64,000 bases of DNA. Source: Synechococcales cyanobacterium bin59.metabat.ball.084 (GTDB taxonomy: Bacteria; Cyanobacteriota; Cyanobacteriia; Cyanobacteriales; Chamaesiphonaceae). Positions 27,110-34,694 of the stretch are shown here, one piece after another (position 1 is the first letter of the stretch; the number at the start of each line of letters is the position of its first letter). Both the position numbers and the translations under genes were made by a program. Below the pieces are notes generated by a model. That model was not told the DNA's origin and did not search any database. It worked only from the letters and a program-made list of their open reading frames with translations. The stretch is from positions 1 to 64,000 of the forward strand of contig JAAFHZ010000002.1 of NCBI GenBank assembly GCA_013297675.1. The letters are read 5' to 3'.

Positions 27110-27457
27110 TTAACGGCAATTGCGCTCTTGCAAATGCTCAGATACTAGTTGATAAATTTCAATGATGTGTCGATCGGCTAGCTTGTAAAAAACATGCCTG
27201 CCGCGTTTTTCGTGGGTGACAATCCGGTTCGATCGCAGGTGGCGCATTTGCTGTGAAACTGCGGCCTCGGTCATGCCGATCGCCGCCGCGATTTCATGGA
27301 CGCAGACTTCTTGGGCGGCCACTAGTTCTAATATGCGCAACCGGTTAGCATCGGCCAACAGGGCAAAAAACTCCGCCATCAACTGAGCTTGATCATGAGC
27401 ATGATTTGGGCTGTTGGGTTCGGAGTTTTTCTGTGTTGTCAATGGAGACTTTGGCAT
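27110..27457 (-). CDS. smtB: SmtB-type zinc-responsive ArsR repressor
   Basis: A 115-residue winged-helix repressor of the ArsR/SmtB family. Cys52 in EVCVHEIA matches Cys61 of Synechococcus SmtB, and the DNA-reading helix is GMTEAAVSQQMRHL. The alpha-5 zinc site is complete: Asp95, His97, His108 and Glu111, with the same spacing (2, 11, 3) as Asp104, His106, His117 and Glu120 of SmtB. N-terminal His19 and His21 could serve the alpha-3N site. Zinc binding should release it from DNA. Its gene begins three bases after smtA on the same strand, so it is probably the second gene of an autoregulated smtA-smtB operon. In Synechococcus the two genes are divergent. Confidence 0.92.
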   Translation of the reverse strand: MPKSPLTTQKNSEPNSPNHAHDQAQLMAEFFALLADANRLRILELVAAQEVCVHEIAAAIGMTEAAVSQQMRHLRSNRIVTHEKRGRHVFYKLADRHIIEIYQLVSEHLQERNCR

Positions 27458-27460
27458 TAA

Positions 27461-27628
27461 TTAGCTACCACAGCCACAGCCGTTTTGGGTGCAGCCTTTT
27501 TTGTCGGTGTGGCCAGAGGCACAGCCTTCGCTACAGTAGTTTTTGCCATCTTTCATGACGGCATCGGTCAGGGAGACGATGCAGAGGCAAGGTTCGCAGG
27601 CGCATTTCATGGAGGTAACGGTGGTCAT
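27461..27628 (-). CDS. smtA: Bacterial metallothionein SmtA
   Basis: A 55-residue protein easily missed because of its length. It has nine Cys (positions 9, 11, 14, 16, 32, 36, 46, 51, 53) and His40. The opening KCACEPCLC and the central YCSEGCASGH match Synechococcus SmtA (KCACEPCLC, YCSEACADGH) almost exactly. These residues build the four-zinc cluster and the treble-clef-like zinc finger of SmtA. The second cluster His of SmtA (His49) has no equivalent here; the sequence reads GCTQNGCGC. The protein sequesters zinc and other soft metals in the cytoplasm. It is the first gene of the operon, three bases before smtB. Confidence 0.95.
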   Translation of the reverse strand: MTTVTSMKCACEPCLCIVSLTDAVMKDGKNYCSEGCASGHTDKKGCTQNGCGCGS

Positions 27629-27652
27629 AGGACAAGTCCTGAATTCTTAAGG

Positions 27653-27680
27653 TTGAGTATATTTTAACATCTGATTGAGT
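27653..27680. promoter_or_regulatory. Possible SmtB operator/promoter region upstream of smtA
   Basis: An AT-rich stretch just upstream of smtA has two TTGAGT direct repeats at 27653-27658 and 27675-27680, 22 bases apart (two helical turns). A canonical 12-2-12 inverted repeat of SmtB sites is not obvious. Position, not motif, is the main support. Confidence 0.3.
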
Positions 27681-27790
27681 GATTGGATATTTTTATTTTC
27701 AACTTCGCTGCTATGGCTCGGAGTTGTTGATGAGACTTGTTTGGCAGAACAGGGAATACTAATTCTAGAGTTCAGCAAGCCCCTGTAATT

Positions 27791-28735
27791 ATGACCATCG
27801 CCCCTCCCGCCAAGCCCTACGCTAAAAACGCTAATCCTTTACAACAGCTCCAATCAGAACTCAGTCAGGTAGTCATTGGCAAAGAAAAGCCGATCGAACT
27901 CGTCCTCATTGCTTTATTAGCTGGCGGCCACGTTTTACTAGAAGACGTTCCAGGGGTAGGTAAAACCGTCTTAGCTAAATCCTTAGCCAAGCTCATCGAT
28001 GGTCGCTACCAGCGGATTCAATGTACCCCCGATCTATTGCCTACAGACATCACTGGCACCAACATTTGGAACCCCGGCAACCGAGAATTTGAGTTTCTGG
28101 CGGGTCCAATTTTTACGAACATTTTATTAGCCGATGAAGTAAACCGCGCTACTCCCCGCACCCAGTCAGCATTATTAGAAGTAATGGCCGAGCAGCAAGC
28201 AACGATCTATGGTCGCACCCACCCCATTGCCCGCCCTTTCTTTGTCGTAGCTACCCAAAACCCGGTGGAATATCAAGGGACTTTTCCGTTACCGGAAGCC
28301 CAAATGGATCGGTTTATGATTTGCTTAAGTCTGGGCTACCCTAACGCCGCCGAAGAAGTGCTGATGCTGCAAGGTATTAACCAACGGGAGTCTGGCAGAA
28401 GCATTGCACCTTGTTTAACCGCACACCGCTTAGCTGAACTTTCTGCCCAAGCCCGATCGATCAGGGTCGAAACGGTCTTACAGCAATATATTGTCAACCT
28501 AGTTCAAGCTACCCGTCGTCACCCCGATGTATTACTTGGAGTTAGCCCCCGTGGTTCGATCGCTCTCCATCAAGCGGTACAAGCTCGCGCCCTGATTCAG
28601 GGCCGAGACTACGCTACCCCAGATGATGTAAAGTTCTTGGCTCCCTATGTTTTGACCCACCGCATTGTGACCAACAGCAGCAAGCGCAGCAGCCAGATTG
28701 TAGATGCTGTTTTGCACGAAACTGCTGTGCCATAG
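27791..28735 (+). CDS. MoxR family AAA+ ATPase
   Basis: About 314 residues with the MoxR layout: IGKEKPIELVLIALLAGGHVLLEDVPGVGKT (Walker A GVGKT), Walker B LLADEVNRATPRTQSALLEVM, sensor VVATQNPVEYQGTFPLPEAQMDRF, and the C-terminal lid with GVSPRGSIALHQAVQARAL. I start it at ATG 27791; a TTG at 27737 would add 18 unremarkable residues. MoxR ATPases act as chaperones that load metal cofactors or activate partner complexes, usually with DUF58 and VWA-domain proteins. None of those partners is encoded nearby, so it is an orphan here. It runs away from smtA, which is transcribed in the opposite direction. Confidence 0.92.
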   Translation: MTIAPPAKPYAKNANPLQQLQSELSQVVIGKEKPIELVLIALLAGGHVLLEDVPGVGKTVLAKSLAKLIDGRYQRIQCTPDLLPTDITGTNIWNPGNREFEFLAGPIFTNILLADEVNRATPRTQSALLEVMAEQQATIYGRTHPIARPFFVVATQNPVEYQGTFPLPEAQMDRFMICLSLGYPNAAEEVLMLQGINQRESGRSIAPCLTAHRLAELSAQARSIRVETVLQQYIVNLVQATRRHPDVLLGVSPRGSIALHQAVQARALIQGRDYATPDDVKFLAPYVLTHRIVTNSSKRSSQIVDAVLHETAVP

Positions 28736-28799
28736 GGATTAGACATCTCCACACAGTTATCCAGAAGGATAAGCAGCAATTCCAGATTCGGAAAAACCC

Positions 28800-28876
28800 G
28801 GATGTGGGGGTCTTCCCCCCACGCCCCCGCAGTGGGGGACGAAACGCCTCCCCCACACCCCCTGCGTGAGGGTCGA
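28800..28876. repeat. GC-rich palindromic intergenic repeat
   Basis: A C/G-run-rich block between moxR and the acyltransferase gene. GTGGGGG pairs with CCCCCAC around a short loop at about 28803-28821, and TGGGGG pairs with TCCCCCA at about 28833-28856. Stacked palindromes of this kind are scattered through many filamentous cyanobacterial genomes. Its composition stands out sharply from the flanks. Confidence 0.6.
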
Positions 28877-28932
28877 TCTTGCTGAGTTGCCGCGTTGTCT
28901 TTATCAATCAAATTAAGTTAGGTCAACACCCC

Positions 28933-28984
28933 GTGCAGTGCAAGGCTCGCCGTTTCCAGGCGAGCAACACTTGCGCACTGCAAC
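28933..28984. other. Long imperfect hairpin of unknown identity
   Basis: A perfect inner stem GCTCGCC/GGCGAGC (28945-28951 with 28959-28965, seven-base loop) is enclosed by TGCAGTGCAAG on the left and CTTGCGCACTGCA on the right, which pair with a few bulges. The whole spans about 50 bases. It might be a structured RNA, a leader, or part of the adjacent repeat family. It matches no RNA family I can name. Confidence 0.4.
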
Positions 28985-29162
28985 TGCGCGACAACGCTGA
29001 ACGGTGCTTTTGAATTTGGAACTGCTGAAGCATAAGAGCCATCTCGATGCCAACTGAAGGTTTGTGTTAGAATCCGCCTAGCCTGGATTCCCCCGTAAAA
29101 ATCAGGCCAAGAAACCTGCTAAAACCTTTCGCCTGGGCTGACCTGACAGCAAAATCTATCTT

Positions 29163-30356
29163 ATGTCTAAGTATCAATTACAGTGGCTCGATCGCTTGCA
29201 GCAAGTTCCTCAATCGGCCTGGGATGCCCTCGCCCTACCACTAAAAACGCCGTTTCTAGAGTGGGAATGGTTAAATAATCTAGAAACCTCGGGCAGCGTG
29301 CGGGCCGAAACAGGCTGGCTACCTCGGCATTTGACCGTGTGGGCAGGCACCACATTAGTAGCGGCGGCACCACTGTATTTAAAGGGGCACAGCTACGGAG
29401 AGTTTGTCTTTGACCAACAGTGGGCAGATGTCTCTCAAAGATTAGGCATCCGGTACTATCCCAAGTTGGTGGGAATGACTCCGATTACCCCGGCGGAGGG
29501 CTATCGCTTTTTGCTGGCCGAGGGCATTGATGAACTAGAGATGACCGAGTTGATGATGGCGGAAATCGATAAGTTTTGCCTTGCTAATGGTATTTCTGGC
29601 TGTCACTTTTTGTATGTAGACCCTACTTGGCAAGGCGCGATCGAGCAACAGGGCTTCACTCCTTGGCTACATCATAACTATATTTGGCAGAACGATAGTC
29701 ATCAAGATTTTGATTGTTATTTAAAGAATTTCAATGCCAATCAGCGGCGTAATATTAAGCGCGAACGTAAGGCGGTTGCCGAGGCTGGACTTACGCTAAA
29801 GCCCCTGACTGGTGAAGAGTTGGGCGGCAAAATGTTGCCGTTGATGTATGAGTTTTATGCAGATACTTGCGATAAGTTTGGGTATTGGGGAAGTAAGTAT
29901 CTCACCCCGGAGTTTTTTGCATCGTTATATCCTAACTACCAACATCGGGTAATGTTGATGGCGGCTTTTCAAGAGGGCGTAGAAAATCCGGTGGGGATGT
30001 CTTTTTGCGTCTATAAAGATGATCGGCTATATGGGCGCTATTGGGGCAGTAAGCAAGAAATAGACTGTTTGCATTTTGATGCTTGTTACTATTCGCCTAT
30101 TGAGTGGTCGATCGGCAAAGGTATTCAAATGTTCGATCCGGGTGCTGGGGGTAGACACAAGAAGCGGCGGGGCTTTCCGGCTACGCCAAACTATAGTATG
30201 CACCGGTTTTACAGTCCTCGGTTGGCGCAAATTATTTTGCCCTATATTCGAGAGGTGAATAAAATGGAGCGCCAAGAAATCGAGGCGATCAATCAAGATC
30301 TGCCGTTTACGCCGAAAGAAGTGCAGTTTGCGGAGTTTGTTGGCTCTGTGCCATAA
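29163..30356 (+). CDS. FemAB-like / GNAT N-acyltransferase (COG3146)
   Basis: A 397-residue protein of the group long labelled peptidogalycan biosynthesis protein, with two tandem GNAT-like folds as in FemAB enzymes. Landmarks are LEWEWLNNLE near the N-terminus, the FVFDQQWADVSQRLGIRYYPKLVGMTPITPAEGYRFL block (residues about 80-117), FNANQRRNIKRERKAVAEAG, YGRYWGSKQEIDCLHFDACYY and FDPGAGGRHKKRRGF. The acyl donor and acceptor are unknown. It is common as a single gene in cyanobacteria and proteobacteria. A TAGAAT -10-like element at about 29067 may serve as its promoter. No operon partner. Confidence 0.87.
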   Translation: MSKYQLQWLDRLQQVPQSAWDALALPLKTPFLEWEWLNNLETSGSVRAETGWLPRHLTVWAGTTLVAAAPLYLKGHSYGEFVFDQQWADVSQRLGIRYYPKLVGMTPITPAEGYRFLLAEGIDELEMTELMMAEIDKFCLANGISGCHFLYVDPTWQGAIEQQGFTPWLHHNYIWQNDSHQDFDCYLKNFNANQRRNIKRERKAVAEAGLTLKPLTGEELGGKMLPLMYEFYADTCDKFGYWGSKYLTPEFFASLYPNYQHRVMLMAAFQEGVENPVGMSFCVYKDDRLYGRYWGSKQEIDCLHFDACYYSPIEWSIGKGIQMFDPGAGGRHKKRRGFPATPNYSMHRFYSPRLAQIILPYIREVNKMERQEIEAINQDLPFTPKEVQFAEFVGSVP

Positions 30357-30407
30357 TATAAATCGAATTTCCTAATAAATACGAGGAAGCTACTGTCATG
30401 GTGTAGG

Positions 30408-31121
30408 CTAAGCCAAGGCCATTCCAACTGGTTTAGTAGAAACACTGTAGACGGTCATCAAAGACTGAATTAAACCGGTGGCAGCTTTACCATATTCTTC
30501 TACATCATCTAACAACTCCACTGCTTCACTAAGGAGTTCTTCCACTTCCTGAATTCTGGGATACTTATTAATAAATTCAGTTAGCAAAGCATCCAGCAAA
30601 TGTTGATTTATTTTGCGCGGGTCTAGAAATTCTTCGGGATGTAAAATCATGTGCAGCATAGTCTTGACCCGCAGAGGATTAGAGTAGCTCATTACTTTTT
30701 GGCGCAGCTCAAAGGCATCAAATTCGATCGCTGTGGATTTTTTGACTTCAGGCACAGGCTCTGATGGTTGGGTTGCCCGCAGTTGCTGTGCGCCTAAATC
30801 ATTAGAATACAATCGATGAAAATCAGGGTAAATTTGGCCTAAGGCACTGTAAATGATTTTGGCAATGCTCACATATTCTTGCGGCTTATTCACACTCTTC
30901 AGCAGAGCAAATAGCTTTTCTTTGAGCTGTTCGTGAGTGTCAATTTCTTTGACTACATATTCAGCAAAATGATAACAATTAATCGAGTCTAAAAAATCTT
31001 TATTGCGTTCCCAGCGACCAGTACATAGGCAATAGAGCATCTTTTTGATTTTTAATGAATCATCGTGGTGCTCCAAGTAAGCTACTATTTGATCGAATAT
31101 ATCCCGATTAATGATGTTCAT
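30408..31121 (-). CDS. Conserved hypothetical protein, all-helical
   Basis: A 237-residue predicted all-alpha protein with no membrane segment and no catalytic motif that I recognise. Two similar halves can be seen: each has a segment of the type LKIKKMLYCLCTGRWE...LDS... (about 22-45) and LRVKTMLHMILHPEEFLDPRKINQHLLDALL (about 148-180), suggesting an internal duplication. The halves are joined by a Pro/Ala/Gln-rich linker near residues 112-130. It may be a protein-binding scaffold, but that is only a guess. It converges with the acyltransferase gene and is about 70 bases downstream of the UPF0182 gene's stop on the same strand orientation. Confidence 0.68.
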   Translation of the reverse strand: MNIINRDIFDQIVAYLEHHDDSLKIKKMLYCLCTGRWERNKDFLDSINCYHFAEYVVKEIDTHEQLKEKLFALLKSVNKPQEYVSIAKIIYSALGQIYPDFHRLYSNDLGAQQLRATQPSEPVPEVKKSTAIEFDAFELRQKVMSYSNPLRVKTMLHMILHPEEFLDPRKINQHLLDALLTEFINKYPRIQEVEELLSEAVELLDDVEEYGKAATGLIQSLMTVYSVSTKPVGMALA

Positions 31122-31190
31122 ACGAGCTGGGTATTGGCAGAAAATTAATAGCAGAATGCGAAAATAAAATGCAATTTAAGATTTAAAATC

Positions 31191-33944
31191 TTAAGATTTA
31201 GAACCAGTAGGAAAAATATTTTGCAGAGCTTGATTAAGAGTCTCGGCCATACTAATCCGATCGCGGTAGACCACAATTACTCTGCCTAGGGTAGGTAAAG
31301 AGTTTTGTTGGGCTTCCAGATATAAAGGCTCCACATATAGCAGCGAACTTTCAATCGGAATCACTAGCAGATTGCCTTTAACAGCGCTCATGCCCTGACG
31401 GTTCCACAGCCCAATTTGCTGAGAAATCGCTGGATCTTGGTCGATTAACGATTCGATTTGTTCGGTGCCATAGACGAGCTGCTGCTTAGGAAATTGGTAA
31501 AGCAATAGCCTTCCATATTGTTCCCCATCTGATCGCGCCGCTAACCAGGCAATTAAATTAGTTCGTTGGTTAGGAGTAAAAGGCGAGAGTAGCAAGAACT
31601 CTTCATCAGAAGCTGTCGGCAACTTCGTAATTACATAGTATGGCTGAACAGCTTGAGATTTACCTCCGTAAATTTCTTGAGGTATTTGCCACAGATCTTC
31701 GCGGTTATAAAAAACCTGTGGATCTTGCATGTGGTAAGTACGCAATCGATCGGACTGGACTTGAAACAGATCGGTGGCATAACGCAGATGTGAGCGCAGG
31801 CTGAGTGGCATATTCTTCATGGGCTGCCACATCTGAGGGCGGATTTTGCGCCAGGTTTTTAAAATGGGATCTTGCTCGTCGCTGACATAAAACTGCGCAC
31901 TGCCATCATAGGCATCGATCGATATTTTTACTGAATTACGAATGTAGTTGAATTGTCCTCTGCCAGGATCAGAATATGGGTAATGGTCACTAGTAGTGTA
32001 GCCATCTAAAATCCAATACAGATGGTTAGTCTTAGTTTGGGTCGATTTGGCGATTGCTAAATAGGGATCTTGATCTAAAAGTAACCAGGGAGCTAACTTT
32101 TGCACTCGATCGACAATAGACCTATGTAACAAAAGCTGGGTTTTAGGAGTGAAGTTTTTAGTAAACAATACCTCCCAATCTTGCAGGTAACGCGCTCCAA
32201 TCCAGCGTCGCCACCAGCTATCCATAGTAATTCCACCTTGGCCACTGTAAGAATTGTAAGTATTATCATTGCCTTGGGGATAGTCTAATTCTGGCACCGC
32301 TGAAGGAGCAAAAGTATAGTTGTCGGTAATCTCACCATAGTAAATTCGCGGTTCGGCTACCGAAATTGCTGGGGCAGGCACGGGGAGTTTGCTGTTGCCA
32401 ATGTCTTTAACTAGATAGTCGGGCAGTCCACCAGGAGCAGCGCGGTTGACGGGGCTGACGGTAAAACCATAGCCATGAGTGTAGACTAAGTGGCGGTTAA
32501 TCCAGGTTTGGGCTTTTTCGGTCAGGCTTTGACTATCAATTTCTCGGGCAGAGAGAATTACTTGCTGTAAATCGTTGTTAATGGGGTAGCGATCGATATC
32601 AGCATTAATAAATCTATAGTAAGGGCGAATTTGCTGGAGCTGTCGATTACTTTGTAGCAAAGGACGGGCATCCCACAGCCGAATATTTTTAATGGTGGCT
32701 TGATTATTGGCAATATCTGGAGCGGTCAATTTGCCGCTGGGATCAAAGGTTTTAATATCAATCTGATCTAAGGCAAAGGCTTGGCGAGTAAAGGCGATGT
32801 TGTGTTTAATGTAAGGTTTCTCGATCGCTAGCTCATTCGGAGAAACAATACCCCGCTGAATCAATAATGGCAGGCTGAGTAATAAAGACCCGCTACCTAG
32901 CAGTGGTAGCCAAAACCGCCGAGGAATTCTCCAAAAACCAGCGAGTCTTCCGGTTAATCGCCAAATGCCTAATGCCCAGAGCCAACAAATAATTCCAATA
33001 ATGCAGTTGACTACCAGCAGCAGATTATAAATTGGCAAATAGCCCCACAGATCGGCATAGCCTGCCCCATATACTGCGCCGCGCTGAGAATAGAGCAGTT
33101 GATAGCGTGCTAAAGAAAAATGCTGGGCGATCGACCAAGCCACCGCACCAGCCAAAAAAGCTAAGTGACGATGTTGATGTAAAGGCAGTTTGCCAATCCA
33201 GCCATCGCTAATGTGGGGACGCAGATAGATGAGGGTGGTGATCGCTAAAGCAGCCAAGGAGAGACTCAGAGCAAATTGATCAGCTAATTCTTGTAAAGGA
33301 AGCTGAAAAACATAGAAGCCAATATCTCGATCGAATACAGGCTCTCTTTGCTGAAAAGAAGTGGCGGCAAAAGCGGGTAAAACCTGCTGCCAATGATGTG
33401 CCCAGAAATACCCCCAACCCATGCTAGTAGCTACAATTAGGGGGGCAATAGCTGGTAATGGGCGAAGTATAGTGCCGATCGAACAACTGATCATTATCAC
33501 TGGCCAGAACCAAAAAATTTTGGGGAGTGGCCAGATTGCCCAAAGAGGATAGAGAGTAGCAGCAGCAGTGAAAATTCCAGTGGCGATCGATAAAGTTAGT
33601 AAGATCACCAGCCGTGACGGTGGTGGTTGTTGATCGGCCAAAGGTAATGCTGTTAATGGAACTCCCAGGGAGAGCGCTGGGTTCTCAGCTTGCCAGCGTT
33701 TGCTATAGATGTAGTTAGCTACCAGCCACAGACCAGACAAACTGCTACCCAGAATTGCCAACCAAGTTTTGGCTTGAATTTGACGCTGCCAATTTTGCAG
33801 ATACCCTAGGGAACTAAACCACCATTGATCAATTTGCAGGGTGGCGATCGATCGATCTAGTACTCCCAGTCCAATTAAGAACAAAATTATCCAGATAGGC
33901 CGTGCGCTGATTTTCCCTGGCAATAAACCTTTCAGTTGTTTCAT
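31191..33944 (-). CDS. UPF0182 family membrane protein
   Basis: A 917-residue member of UPF0182. The N-terminal third holds seven or so membrane spans (from IWIILFLIGLGVLDRSI to LLGSGSLLLSLPLLIQRG, about residues 17-365). The remaining 550 residues are the conserved soluble domain with NIRLWDARPLLQSN, VYTHGYGFTVSPVN, PRIYYGEIT, HLYWILDGYTTSDHYPYS and YVITKLP blocks. The function of the family is unknown, although it is widespread in cyanobacteria and actinobacteria. Its ATG overlaps the moaE stop by four bases (ATGA), so translation of the two is coupled. There is no evidence that it takes part in molybdopterin synthesis. Confidence 0.93.
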   Translation of the reverse strand: MKQLKGLLPGKISARPIWIILFLIGLGVLDRSIATLQIDQWWFSSLGYLQNWQRQIQAKTWLAILGSSLSGLWLVANYIYSKRWQAENPALSLGVPLTALPLADQQPPPSRLVILLTLSIATGIFTAAATLYPLWAIWPLPKIFWFWPVIMISCSIGTILRPLPAIAPLIVATSMGWGYFWAHHWQQVLPAFAATSFQQREPVFDRDIGFYVFQLPLQELADQFALSLSLAALAITTLIYLRPHISDGWIGKLPLHQHRHLAFLAGAVAWSIAQHFSLARYQLLYSQRGAVYGAGYADLWGYLPIYNLLLVVNCIIGIICWLWALGIWRLTGRLAGFWRIPRRFWLPLLGSGSLLLSLPLLIQRGIVSPNELAIEKPYIKHNIAFTRQAFALDQIDIKTFDPSGKLTAPDIANNQATIKNIRLWDARPLLQSNRQLQQIRPYYRFINADIDRYPINNDLQQVILSAREIDSQSLTEKAQTWINRHLVYTHGYGFTVSPVNRAAPGGLPDYLVKDIGNSKLPVPAPAISVAEPRIYYGEITDNYTFAPSAVPELDYPQGNDNTYNSYSGQGGITMDSWWRRWIGARYLQDWEVLFTKNFTPKTQLLLHRSIVDRVQKLAPWLLLDQDPYLAIAKSTQTKTNHLYWILDGYTTSDHYPYSDPGRGQFNYIRNSVKISIDAYDGSAQFYVSDEQDPILKTWRKIRPQMWQPMKNMPLSLRSHLRYATDLFQVQSDRLRTYHMQDPQVFYNREDLWQIPQEIYGGKSQAVQPYYVITKLPTASDEEFLLLSPFTPNQRTNLIAWLAARSDGEQYGRLLLYQFPKQQLVYGTEQIESLIDQDPAISQQIGLWNRQGMSAVKGNLLVIPIESSLLYVEPLYLEAQQNSLPTLGRVIVVYRDRISMAETLNQALQNIFPTGSKS

Positions 33945-34411
33945 GGCTGGTGCTGTTCCTCACAGGCTCCAATGCTTACCCAGCTACTGCTGCCGTCACT
34001 CCAATGTTCTTTTTTCCAGATGGGGGCTTGGTGTTTGAGGGTGTTGATCGTGTGTTGGCAAGCGGCGAAGGCTTCGCCTCGGTGGGGTGCTCCGACGGCA
34101 ATAAGGACGCTGATTTCGCCTACTCGCAGTTTACCGACCCGGTGATGAATGATGGTGCGGGTGACGATCGGCCATTTTTGGCTAACTTCGCTGGCGATTT
34201 GTTCAAATACTCTTAAGGCCATTGGTTCGTAGGCTTGATACTCTAGGTATTCTACTGGCCGCCCCTCTGTTTGGTTGCGTACCATGCCGCTCATTACGAC
34301 TACTGCTCCGTTGGCTCCATTGTCGGCCAGTTCATAGACTTCTTGCAGTTCGATCGGGGCAAAGCAAATTTTGAATTCAGCAGAGGCAATCATGGGCAGA
34401 TCCATTGGCAA
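33941..34411 (-). CDS. moaE: Molybdopterin synthase catalytic subunit MoaE
   Basis: A 156-residue MoaE. It joins sulfur carried by MoaD to precursor Z (cPMP), making molybdopterin in the cytoplasm. Conserved blocks are GANGAVVVMSGMVRNQTEGRPVEYLEYQAYEPMA (residues about 34-68), HRVGKLRVGEISVLIAV, and the active-site end HRGEAFAACQHTINTLKHQAPIWKKE, with the catalytic Lys residues. The first ten residues vary, and Met4 or Met9 are alternative starts. No MoaD, MoaA or MoaC gene is nearby. The stop overlaps the UPF0182 start in an ATGA junction. Confidence 0.94.
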   Translation of the reverse strand: MPMDLPMIASAEFKICFAPIELQEVYELADNGANGAVVVMSGMVRNQTEGRPVEYLEYQAYEPMALRVFEQIASEVSQKWPIVTRTIIHHRVGKLRVGEISVLIAVGAPHRGEAFAACQHTINTLKHQAPIWKKEHWSDGSSSWVSIGACEEQHQP

Positions 34412-34654
34412 TTTTCAGATCTTAGCCGATCAGTGTAGGTGCAAGCACAGCTATCGACTTTCTCCATACCGGTTAGTTGAGAATATTTCAGGAAGCATTC
34501 CTTGCAGATGTTTTCTGGGTAAGTTCTGAATTTCCAATGAAATTTTTGTATGGGTTAAGTATTTCGGAGATTGATTGACGACTCATAAATTTGTGGAATA
34601 TCTATGGGCACCGCGCAGGGCGAATTTTTATTTTTAGATCAAAAAATGTGGATG

Positions 34655-34682
34655 GATAAACCCGCCTTTGCAAGCGGGTTAT
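34655..34682 (-). terminator. Terminator of the 1473-residue surface protein gene
   Basis: Directly past the stop on the minus strand, AACCCGC and GCGGGTT pair (34659-34665 with 34674-34680) around an eight-base loop, followed by TTTATCC. A seven-base-pair GC-rich stem in the right place supports an intrinsic terminator. Confidence 0.65.
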
Positions 34683-34694
34683 ATGGATTTTTGG

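Noticed and set aside
28645-28911. Minus-strand frames across the moxR end and the GC-rich repeat
   Set aside because: They consist of repeat-encoded Pro/Arg/Gly runs and antisense moxR sequence.
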